Source of the DNA: an uncultured beta proteobacterium
GTDB taxonomy: Bacteria; Pseudomonadota; Gammaproteobacteria; Burkholderiales; SG8-39
Direction of reading: 5' to 3'
Length of the DNA: 64,000 nucleotides
Assembly: GCA_903859155.1 (NCBI GenBank)
Contig: CAIOLO010000082.1
Coordinates: forward strand, 1 to 64,000
Positions 41,586-50,303 of the stretch are shown piece by piece. A model generated the notes under the pieces. It saw nothing but the letters and a program-made list of their open reading frames with translations. It made no database searches and was not told the origin of the DNA. Positions within the stretch are counted from its first letter, which is position 1; each line of letters starts with the position of its first letter. The position numbers and the translations under genes are program-made.

Positions 41586-42707
41586 TCAGCTCCCCGTGCG
41601 CTGGTCGATGCCGGCCAGTTTGGCCAACTCGCGGTGGACGCGCGTGACGCGCTCGATTTCACCCTTGGCCGGAAACCGCGCATAGAAACCCTCGGAGCGA
41701 AAAGTCTCCGCCTGCTGACCCCACGGGCTGAGCCGCCCTTCCCAGCGCTTGATCCGCCCTTCGGCTTCCTTTCCGTCGTCGCGGGCCAGATCGGCGCAGA
41801 TGCGCAGCATCGCCTTGATGGTGACCGGCTTGGTGACCATGTAGTCCGCGTCGCCCCAGGCGTCGCCCCAGATGCGCTCGGCGGCCTTGAAAAAATCCCG
41901 CACCATGCCGTAGTAACGCGGCACTTCGTAACGGCTGCCCCCGGCCAGCTGGATGCGGCGCCAGTCGCGATTGACCCAGCGGTGCAGCTCATTGAACAAT
42001 TCTGCCTGGAGAATCCATTTGTCCTGGGCGCTGCGACCGCCCAGGCGGTTGATGCGATAGCGCAGCGGGCTGTCGGCCTCGCTGTACAGGCTGGCGACCA
42101 GCCTGGCGGCGAATTTGCGATGCGGTTCGGCAAAAGAGACCCGCTCATAGAGGTCGATCAGGTGGCTTTTGTTGATGCGCGTCGGCGTGGAATTGATGGT
42201 GACGAACATTTCGGTGGCGAAATCTTCGCTGCGGCCGTCGAAGATCATGCAGGGGACGCTGATGGTGCCGGCCTCGGCAGGATGCTCGTGCATGTAGAAC
42301 TGCAGCGCGGCCAGGCGATGCTGTCCATCGATGATGAGAAACTTCTGCTGCGGTTCGGACAGATGGCCCACCCCTTCGGCGCCGGCAAGTGTCTGGAAGC
42401 GCAGCTTCTCGGAAGTAAACAGCAGCACCGTGCCGGGAATCGGCGGTTGCGATACCGCGGTCTCGTAGAAATTCTTCAGCGAACGCACTTTGGAGCGGGA
42501 GACGCCGCGCTGAAAGGCGTTGTCGGTGCGTTCGATCTTGGCAATGAATTGCGCGATTTCGTCTTTCTGCGAAATGCGCGAGGCGGGGATCTCCTCGCCT
42601 TCGCCGTAGAAGCGGCTGATGAAACGCACCTTGCCGAGCAGGTCGGTTGCCGGATAGCTGCCGAAATAGAAAATGCTGTCTTTTTGGCGGATTTGAGTGG
42701 CTAACAC
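41586..42707 (-). CDS. DGQHR domain-containing protein (DndB-like superfamily)
   Basis: A 373-residue protein with the motif FLIIDGQHRLAALQF (DGQHR at 127-131), followed by FVTINSTPTRINKSHLIDL, the second conserved block of this family. The family includes DndB, the regulator of DNA phosphorothioation, and many uncharacterised relatives sharing a ParB-like nuclease/NTPase fold. The start is GTG at 42707, because AAGGAG lies seven bases ahead. The ATG at 42836 would give 43 extra residues without conservation. No dnd modification genes are present. Its only partner is the cysteine-rich gene after it, and it is divergent from pyk. Confidence 0.82.
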   Translation of the reverse strand: MLATQIRQKDSIFYFGSYPATDLLGKVRFISRFYGEGEEIPASRISQKDEIAQFIAKIERTDNAFQRGVSRSKVRSLKNFYETAVSQPPIPGTVLLFTSEKLRFQTLAGAEGVGHLSEPQQKFLIIDGQHRLAALQFYMHEHPAEAGTISVPCMIFDGRSEDFATEMFVTINSTPTRINKSHLIDLYERVSFAEPHRKFAARLVASLYSEADSPLRYRINRLGGRSAQDKWILQAELFNELHRWVNRDWRRIQLAGGSRYEVPRYYGMVRDFFKAAERIWGDAWGDADYMVTKPVTIKAMLRICADLARDDGKEAEGRIKRWEGRLSPWGQQAETFRSEGFYARFPAKGEIERVTRVHRELAKLAGIDQRTGS

Positions 42708-42894
42708 AAGGGCGCTCCTTTCCAGTGTGGCTTGAGGGGCTTTCTCCGTAGCGAAATATAGCCGAGTTTGGGATAGAGCAGAACTGCGAAAGCCCGCCCC
42801 GGGCGCAAACGGGGGGCACGCCCGGTGCCGGTTCACTTTGTAAAAGTCTGGTCATCACGGTCTGGTAAAGTAACCCTCACTCAAAGGAGATTCC

Positions 42895-44328
<1,434 letters not shown>

Positions 44329-44377
44329 ATGGCGATTCAAGCACTTGCGGCCGATATTGAAAGTGTCGTTGTCGGCC

Positions 44378-44407
44378 TTGGGATTGCCACTGCGAAAGCG
44401 GTAAAAT
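44378..44407 (+). promoter_or_regulatory. Candidate sigma-70 promoter for fba
   Basis: TTGGGA and TAAAAT are 18 bases apart, giving a start near 44414 and a leader of about 40 bases. Confidence 0.4.
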
Positions 44408-44453
44408 CGCAGTTCTGAAACCGCCTGAACAATCCGTAATTGTGGAGAAGTAA

Positions 44454-45470
44454 ATGAGCGAACTCGCGAAAACAGCCCGTGCCATGGTCGCCAAGGGGAA
44501 GGGCATCCTTGCCGCCGACGAGTCGACCGGCACCATCGGCAAACGCTTCCAGGGCATCAACGTCGAAAATACCGAGGAAAACCGCCGCGCCTACCGCGAT
44601 CTGCTGTTTTCGGCCAAGGGGCTCGGCGACCATATCAGCGGGGTGATCCTGTACGACGAGACCCTGCGTCAGAAATCGGCTGGAGGCAAGGCGTTTCCCG
44701 AGTTGCTCGCCAGCCTGGGCGTGTTGCCCGGCATCAAGGTGGACGCCGGCACCAAGGCCATGGCGCTTTGCCCCGGGGAGACCATCACCGAAGGCCTGGA
44801 TGGCCTGGCCAAGCGATGCGCCGAGTACGTGAAGCTGGGCGCGAAATTCGCCAAATGGCGCGCGGTCATCACCATCGGCAAGGATATTCCCTCCACGGCC
44901 TGCATCGTCGCCAATGCGCACGCACTGGCGCGCTACGGCGCGATCTGCCAGGCCGAGGGACTGGTGCCCATCATCGAGCCTGAAGTGCTGATGGATGGGG
45001 AGCACAGCATCGAACAGTGCGAAGTGGTGACCGAGGCGACCCTGTACGAAGTGTTCGCGGCGCTGGCCGCGCAACGCGTGGCGCCGGAAGAGATGGTGCT
45101 CAAACCCTCCATGGTGATCTCGGCCAAGGGCAACGCGCGCCAGGCGGGCGTGGACGAGGTCGCCGAGAGAACCCTGAGGATACTCAAGCGCACCGTGCCC
45201 GCGGCGGTGCCCGGAATTGCCTTTCTGTCCGGCGGCCAGAGCGATGAACTGGCCACGGCGCACCTGGATGCCATGAACAAGCTGGGCGGCGGCCCCTGGA
45301 CCCTGTCGTTTTCCTACGGACGCGCGCTGCAGCAGCCGGCGCTCAAGGCGTGGCGCGGTGCAGCTGCCAACGCCGCAGCGGCGCAGGCGTTCCTGCTGCA
45401 TCGGGCGCGCATGAATGGCCTGGCCGCCACCGGCCAATACCGCGCCGATCTCGAGAAAAAGGTTGCCTGA
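44454..45470 (+). CDS. Fructose-bisphosphate aldolase, class I
   Basis: A 338-residue Schiff-base aldolase that cleaves fructose 1,6-bisphosphate. The eukaryote-like class I signature is clear: GKGILAADESTGTIGKRF at the start, the conserved ILYDETL, IEPEVLMDGEHS, and the catalytic lysine in VLKPSMV. FLSGGQSDELATAHLDAMNK follows. No class II (zinc) aldolase motif is present. TGGAGAAG lies before the ATG. It sits between pyk and purC on the same strand. Confidence 0.95.
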   Translation: MSELAKTARAMVAKGKGILAADESTGTIGKRFQGINVENTEENRRAYRDLLFSAKGLGDHISGVILYDETLRQKSAGGKAFPELLASLGVLPGIKVDAGTKAMALCPGETITEGLDGLAKRCAEYVKLGAKFAKWRAVITIGKDIPSTACIVANAHALARYGAICQAEGLVPIIEPEVLMDGEHSIEQCEVVTEATLYEVFAALAAQRVAPEEMVLKPSMVISAKGNARQAGVDEVAERTLRILKRTVPAAVPGIAFLSGGQSDELATAHLDAMNKLGGGPWTLSFSYGRALQQPALKAWRGAAANAAAAQAFLLHRARMNGLAATGQYRADLEKKVA

Positions 45471-45539
45471 CATCAATCCAGTTCCGCTTCTACCCCGGGT
45501 CCGGGGATGGGGCGGACTATCTATGAGTCTGACTCAAGC

Positions 45540-46439
45540 ATGAGCCTCCCACTCTACGAATCGTCCATCAAGAGCCTGCCGTTGCTGACCCGCGGCAAAG
45601 TGCGCGACATGTATGCGGTCGACGACAAGCATTTGCTGATCGTCACCACCGACCGGCTGTCGGCATTCGATGTGATCCTTCCCGATCCGATACCGGACAA
45701 AGGCGCCGTTTTGAACGCGATGGCCAATTTCTGGTTCGCGAAACTGGCCGGGGTCGTGCCCAATCACCTGACCGGAATCGCCCCTGAATCCGTGGTGAAA
45801 GGCGCCGATGAAATGGCCCAGGTCAAGGGACGCGGCGTGGTGGTCAAGCGCCTGAAGCCCCTGCCGGTGGAGGCGGTGGTGCGCGGTTACCTGATCGGTT
45901 CGGGCTGGAAGGACTATCAGCAGACCGGCGCGGTGTGCGGCATCCCGCTGCCGGCGGGACTGCAGCAGGCGCAAAAGCTGCCGGAGGTCATTTTTACACC
46001 GGCCACCAAGGCCGACGCGGGCGACCACGACGAGAATATCTCCTATGCCCGCATGGAGGGCATCGTCGGCGCGGTGATCGCCGCGGCGGTGCGCGACATC
46101 TCGATACGACTGTACAGCCAGGCCGCCGACTATGCGCGCGGGCGCGGCATCATCATTGCCGACACCAAGTTTGAATTCGGACTCGACGATGCGGGAAGCG
46201 TGGTCCTGATCGACGAGGTCCTGACTGCCGATTCCTCGCGCTTCTGGCCGGCCGACCAGTACCGCCCCGGCATCAGTCCGCCCTCCTACGACAAGCAGTA
46301 CGTTCGTGATTACCTGGAGACGCTGAACTGGAGCAAGACGCCGCCGGCACCGCACCTGCCCGCCGAGGTGATCGCCCGTACTTCGCAGAAATACCGCGAG
46401 GCCTATGAGCGCCTCTCCGGCGCGAAGTTGCCCGATTAG
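45540..46439 (+). CDS. purC: Phosphoribosylaminoimidazole-succinocarboxamide synthase
   Basis: A 299-residue SAICAR synthase that joins CAIR with aspartate in purine synthesis. Motifs: [27 protein letters not shown] (nucleotide loop), [12 protein letters not shown] and [15 protein letters not shown] with [11 protein letters not shown]. The length matches the longer yeast- and betaproteobacterial-type enzyme. The ATG at 45540 (MSLPLYES) is preferred over an upstream in-frame codon. It is followed by purE after 19 bases. Confidence 0.95.
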   Translation: MSLPLYESSIKSLPLLTRGKVRDMYAVDDKHLLIVTTDRLSAFDVILPDPIPDKGAVLNAMANFWFAKLAGVVPNHLTGIAPESVVKGADEMAQVKGRGVVVKRLKPLPVEAVVRGYLIGSGWKDYQQTGAVCGIPLPAGLQQAQKLPEVIFTPATKADAGDHDENISYARMEGIVGAVIAAAVRDISIRLYSQAADYARGRGIIIADTKFEFGLDDAGSVVLIDEVLTADSSRFWPADQYRPGISPPSYDKQYVRDYLETLNWSKTPPAPHLPAEVIARTSQKYREAYERLSGAKLPD

Positions 46440-46458
46440 ATAACCGGAACTGGGGAAA

Positions 46459-46953
46459 ATGGCGGCGAAGAAAATATTGGTAGGCGTTGTCATGGGCAGC
46501 ACCTCGGACTGGGAAGTCATGTCCCAGGCGGCCAAGGTGTTGAAGGACTTCGGCGTGCCCTATGAGGCGCGCGCCCTCTCGGCGCACCGCACCCCCGAGG
46601 CCCTGGCCCAATGGCTGCGGACCATGGAAAAGCGCGGTGCCCGGGCGTTTATTGCCGCGGCAGGGGGCGCTGCTCACTTGGCCGGCGTGGTGGCCGCGCA
46701 ATCGCAATTGCCGGTGCTCGGCGTACCCATGCCCTCGAAATATCTGGCGGGGCTGGATTCGCTGTTGTCCATGGTGCAGATGCCCAAGGGCATTCCGGTG
46801 GCCACTTTTGCTATCGGCGAGGCCGGTGCCGCCAATGCGGCCTTGTTCGTCGTGGCCATGCTGGCATTGTCCGACGCGCCGCTTGCCAAGCGGCTGGCCA
46901 CGTTCCGCGCCAGCCAGGCGCGCGCGGTGATTGCCGCCAAATTGCCCGATTGA
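46459..46953 (+). CDS. purE: N5-carboxyaminoimidazole ribonucleotide mutase
   Basis: A 164-residue class I PurE that converts N5-CAIR to CAIR. Motifs: VVMGSTSDWEVM, ALSAHRTPEAL with the active-site histidine, IAAAGGAAHLAGVVA and VLGVPMPSKYLAGLDSLLS. GTPxxSxxLxGxDSL-type text confirms the class I bacterial form, which normally needs PurK. It is between purC and tsaC; purK is not next to it. Confidence 0.96.
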   Translation: MAAKKILVGVVMGSTSDWEVMSQAAKVLKDFGVPYEARALSAHRTPEALAQWLRTMEKRGARAFIAAAGGAAHLAGVVAAQSQLPVLGVPMPSKYLAGLDSLLSMVQMPKGIPVATFAIGEAGAANAALFVVAMLALSDAPLAKRLATFRASQARAVIAAKLPD

Positions 46954-46957
46954 CGCA

Positions 46958-48043
46958 GTGAGCGATTCAGAAAACGCGTCGGCGCAGGCGCCGACCGAAC
47001 TCGCGCCTGAGGTGTTGCCAGGCGGCAGCGAAGCGGCGAATGCAGCGCTCGCCGTGGTCGAGATCGCCGGCATCGAGGCGCTCGAGCGCGCCGCGGCCCT
47101 CCTCCGGGAAGGCGGCCTGGTTGCGCTGCCGACCGAGACGGTCTACGGCCTGGGCGCCGACGCGCGCAATGCCGATGCGCTGAAGCGCCTGTATCGGGTC
47201 AAGCACCGTCCGGCAGCGCATCCGGTGATCGTGCATCTGGCCAGCGCCGCGGAACTGCCGCGCTGGGCGGCGCATGTGACGCCACATGCGGAAAAACTTG
47301 CGGAAAAATTCTGGCCGGGGCCGTTGACTCTGGTCGTCAAACGCGCCGACCACGTTCTGGATGCGGTAACCGGAGGACAGGACACGGTCGCATTGCGCGT
47401 TCCGGGCCATCCGCTCGCCCTGGCGTTGCTCGAGGCGCTGCGCGGACCCGATGATGGCACCTGCCTCAGCGGTATTGCCGCGCCGTCGGCGAATCGATTC
47501 GGCAAAGTCAGCCCGACCAGCGCCGAACATGTGCGCGCCGACCTTGGCCACGATGTCGATCTGATCCTCGATGGCGGCGCCTGCGAGGTGGGCATCGAAT
47601 CCACCATCGTCGATGTTTCCGGGGAGGTGCCGGCAATCCTGCGGCCCGGGTGTATCACCGCCGCCCAGATCGAAAGCCTGCTGGGGGTTTCGTTAGCCGT
47701 GCCTTCGGAGGCTTCGCCCGCGGCGCCCGGCAGCCTGCCGGTGCATTACGCGCCGCGCGCCAAGGCAAGGCTCGCCAAACGCGTGAAAATCATCGAAGAA
47801 CTGGTCACCAACCGCGGCAGGCGCATCGCGGTACTGGCCCTGGAGGTCTCGGTGCCGCGGCTGGCGGCTTCGCTGACCGCGGTCGAGTCCGTGGTGCCGG
47901 CGAGCTATGCGCATGCGCTGTACGAAAACCTGCGCCGCCTCGATGCCACAGGTGCCGATCTCATCCTCATCGAGACCCCGCCGGATACCCCGGCCTGGGC
48001 CGGTGTCCTGGACAGGCTGCGTCGGGCGACCCGTCGCGATTGA
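46958..48043 (+). CDS. tsaC: L-threonylcarbamoyladenylate synthase, Sua5 type
   Basis: A 361-residue Sua5/YciO/YrdC-family protein that makes threonylcarbamoyl-AMP for the t6A37 tRNA modification. The YrdC domain (about residues 40-230) has LPTETVYGLGADARN, KHRPAAHPVIVH, and SANRFGKVSPTSAEHV. The C-terminal Sua5 domain begins after LPVHYAPRA. The first 30 residues are a variable leader. The GTG at 46958 is the best start after the purE stop; no ATG is available. It follows purE by four bases, so it is co-transcribed. Confidence 0.9.
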   Translation: MSDSENASAQAPTELAPEVLPGGSEAANAALAVVEIAGIEALERAAALLREGGLVALPTETVYGLGADARNADALKRLYRVKHRPAAHPVIVHLASAAELPRWAAHVTPHAEKLAEKFWPGPLTLVVKRADHVLDAVTGGQDTVALRVPGHPLALALLEALRGPDDGTCLSGIAAPSANRFGKVSPTSAEHVRADLGHDVDLILDGGACEVGIESTIVDVSGEVPAILRPGCITAAQIESLLGVSLAVPSEASPAAPGSLPVHYAPRAKARLAKRVKIIEELVTNRGRRIAVLALEVSVPRLAASLTAVESVVPASYAHALYENLRRLDATGADLILIETPPDTPAWAGVLDRLRRATRRD

Positions 48044-48074
48044 GCACCGCGCGCCGGGGCGCGCGGGCAGCCGC

Positions 48075-48821
48075 TCAGGCCGTTTTGGCGGTGGCGACCG
48101 CGTTCTTGCGTGCCAGCAGGCGCGCAAAGTTATCCAGCGACAGCAGATGGGTATAAATGCGGCCCATCACGCCTTTTTTGAATAGATTGCGATGCTGCGC
48201 GGCATTGAGGAACTCGAGTTTTTTCTCCTCGACGCGATACATCCCCGCCAGATTCATCGGTCCGCCGTCCTTCAGCGTTGCCTGCATCGTGAAAGGTTCC
48301 AGCAGCGAATAATCGGAGAGAATCGAGCACATGTCGCGTGTGCGCTCGAGGTCGGCTTCGTAATCGTTCAGCAACCGCTCGATGGGTTGCCAGCGGGGCA
48401 GCGATTTTCCCTCGCCGTCGAACATGGCCTCGCCCGTGTCGCTGAGGAAAGTCTTTTCCACGCAGACCAGGCGGTCGGCCTGCTCGACGGCATCGAGGGT
48501 CACCCTTGCCATGCAGAATGGATAGCGGCGGGCATAGGCCGGCAGATAGGCGTTGGTCTCCCATTTGCCGTTGTCGATGAACAGGTTTTCCGTCGCCGCC
48601 ACGCCCAGCACCGCAACCGGTGAAAAGCTCTTGCCTTCATCTGTGGAAATGAACACCAGCGGGAAATCACGAAAAGCGACCGGAAATTCGGTGTAGCTGA
48701 TCGGCACCGCATTGGTGGTGCGCAGAAAATCCGGCAGCGCCCCCGCTTCGGGAAGGCTGACTTTCTGGTTCTTGTAGAAAGGGGCGATTTCCTTGAAACC
48801 GAAGGGGGCGTTGATATCCAT
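48075..48821 (-). CDS. SapC family protein
   Basis: A 248-residue protein of the SapC family, a cytoplasmic or peripheral group of unknown biochemical function named after a Caulobacter S-layer-associated gene. Family-like text includes VPISYTEFPVAFRDFPLVFI, AVLGVAATENLFI and the C-terminal DYSLLEPFTMQATL region. There is no signal peptide or membrane helix. The ATG at 48821 (MDINAPFGF) is preferred over a longer reading with a low-complexity leader. It converges with tsaC and stands alone. Confidence 0.82.
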   Translation of the reverse strand: MDINAPFGFKEIAPFYKNQKVSLPEAGALPDFLRTTNAVPISYTEFPVAFRDFPLVFISTDEGKSFSPVAVLGVAATENLFIDNGKWETNAYLPAYARRYPFCMARVTLDAVEQADRLVCVEKTFLSDTGEAMFDGEGKSLPRWQPIERLLNDYEADLERTRDMCSILSDYSLLEPFTMQATLKDGGPMNLAGMYRVEEKKLEFLNAAQHRNLFKKGVMGRIYTHLLSLDNFARLLARKNAVATAKTA

Positions 48822-48980
48822 GCTTTTGGAGGTACTTTGCAGGTGACTGAGAGGGAGTGGGGATGATACGGGAGGGTACAGCGACGGGCAAACGTGGAAT
48901 CCAAGACAGGCGGCATATTTCACAGTCGGGGCCGGGGAACCGTTTTGGCGGTTCAATTTGCCAGCCTGGCGCATATTGCA

Positions 48981-49010
48981 TTGTTCAGGGCTTGGACATC
49001 GCGGTAAAAT
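48981..49010 (+). promoter_or_regulatory. Promoter for tRNA-Ala
   Basis: TTGTTC and TAAAAT are 18 bases apart; the start would fall one or two bases before the tRNA 5' end. Confidence 0.45.
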
Positions 49011-49018
49011 CGGGTTTC

Positions 49019-49094
<76 letters not shown>

Positions 49095-49102
49095 CTACCA
49101 CA

Positions 49103-49132
49103 CGGGCCCAATCAACTGGGTCCGTTTCTTTT
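49103..49132 (+). terminator. Terminator after tRNA-Ala
   Basis: CGGGCCCA (49103-49110) pairs with TGGGTCCG (49117-49124) with one G-U, around a 6-base loop, followed by TTTCTTTT. Confidence 0.85.
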
Positions 49133-49191
49133 CAAACGCTTAATCCGCTTCACTGCCATTTCCTCAAAAAGCCTGAGTTCTGGCAAACCTC

Positions 49192-49217
49192 GGCTGACCG
49201 AACGATGTCGGTCAGCC
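49192..49217. repeat. Perfect 10-bp palindrome with 6-base loop
   Basis: GGCTGACCGA and TCGGTCAGCC are exact reverse complements around ACGATG. There is no T-tract, so it is not a simple terminator. Confidence 0.75.
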
Positions 49218-49352
49218 ATTCGCTCAAGCGCTGTGCCCCATGCACAACGCCCCAATGCCGGCCGGCTTCCCTTATGCCTTGGCTGGCCCTCAGCCTCAAT
49301 AATTTCCTTGGATTCTTCGGGTTCAATGACCTTCATCGGGCGATAACAAGCT

Positions 49353-49541
49353 TTGCTCGACAACGCCACTATCGCCCTCGAGTCTGCGGCTGCAGTAAAG
49401 ATCGCCCTCGCATATTTCGAGGTTGGCAGTGCCGACTTTCCCGATTGTCTGATCGTCGCCAAGGCTGGCCAAGTTGGCTGTATCCAGACCCTCGGCATCG
49501 ATCGACGCATGGAGCTATTGCCTGGCGTGCGACTTCTTTAA
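49353..49541 (+). pseudogene. C-terminal remnant of a PIN-domain (VapC-type) toxin
   Basis: About 62 codons read as the last half of a PIN ribonuclease: LLDNATIALESAAAVKIAL, then GSADFPDCLIVAKA with the conserved third-acidic-residue block, and GIDRRMELLPGVRLL, the usual VapC ending (TFDR...PGV). The same frame is closed by a stop at 49344, and the N-terminal part with the first catalytic aspartate is missing. No antitoxin gene is adjacent. It is therefore read as a decayed toxin gene, not an active one. Confidence 0.6.
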
Positions 49542-49746
49542 CGGGGTTATCCGCTACCGGCGATCGGGAAGTCGGTCGGTCGGAAAGCGGGGGGCAATCG
49601 GCGCTGAGGAAGCCTGCCATCGCACTCCTGGCTGCCCGTAAATGGAATTTAGGTGGCGTGCAATCCCTGGGCGGTCGCTACATTACATTCCTGCGTCGCA
49701 GTGGCCGTGGTGTAGAGTCGCACTCCCGGAACCGACTAAGGGCGAT

Positions 49747-50118
49747 ATGCGTATAGCAATGTGTTTCTTCCTCGCCCTAATTACCGCCCCGGCGTGGGCG
49801 GCGTGGGAGAAGGCGGCCAGTAGCGAGAAAGGCATCTTCTACATCGACCCCGCCACCATCCGCAAGAATGGTGATCTTCATGAGGTCTGGCAGGTGGAGG
49901 ATTTCAAAACGAAACGCGCCGATGGCGCGATGTCGGTGCGAACCCTTCGTGAATTCGACTGCAAGGGCGAACGAGTCAGGGTTCTCGCCAATTCCGAGCA
50001 TTCCGGGACGATGGCAACCGGGAAGACGCTGGTATCGAAGAACAATGCCGGAAACTGGAGCCATATTCCGCCAAGCACGGTTATCGCGATCATCAGCAAG
50101 ACCGTTTGCTCCCGCTGA
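49747..50118 (+). CDS. Secreted surface-adhesin-E-like protein
   Basis: A 123-residue exported protein. The signal peptide MRIAMCFFLALITAPAWA is cleaved near residue 18. The mature part has the pattern of the surface-adhesin E family: an aromatic start (WEKAA), then FYIDPATIRKNG, VWQVEDF, a conserved cysteine in EFDCKG and another near the end (KTVC), which may form a disulfide. NTHI protein E, the family founder, binds host matrix proteins, but most environmental members are uncharacterised. The ATG at 49747 has AAGGGCG ahead. It converges with the hybrid kinase. Confidence 0.78.
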   Translation: MRIAMCFFLALITAPAWAAWEKAASSEKGIFYIDPATIRKNGDLHEVWQVEDFKTKRADGAMSVRTLREFDCKGERVRVLANSEHSGTMATGKTLVSKNNAGNWSHIPPSTVIAIISKTVCSR

Positions 50119-50303
50119 GGGGTTTTCGCGAGGCAGAGGTACGCTCGAACACGAAGAGCGCATCGGGCAAGCGAAACATGGAAACTGCGTAGCCGGCTGG
50201 AGGGGCGCGCTTGCGAAATTGCTCAATTTCCGCAGTGACCCTGAAGCGACACTCGCGCCTCAATTTTACTGGGTGTCTGTCAGCCCTTAACAGTGGCGGA
50301 AGT

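Larger units (their letters stand above)
49095..49746. other. Gene-poor region after tRNA-Ala
   Basis: These 652 bases hold the tRNA terminator (49103-49132), a strong palindrome (49192-49217) and a decayed PIN-domain toxin fragment (49353-49541). No complete gene is convincing. A 74-codon minus-strand frame starting at 49336 has no ribosome site or recognisable domain. No repeat of the tRNA 3' end was found that would mark an attachment site. Confidence 0.6.

Noticed and set aside
49112-49336. A 74-codon minus-strand gene (MKVIEPEES...)
   Set aside because: No ribosome site and no recognisable domain; it spans the palindrome and overlaps the tRNA terminator.
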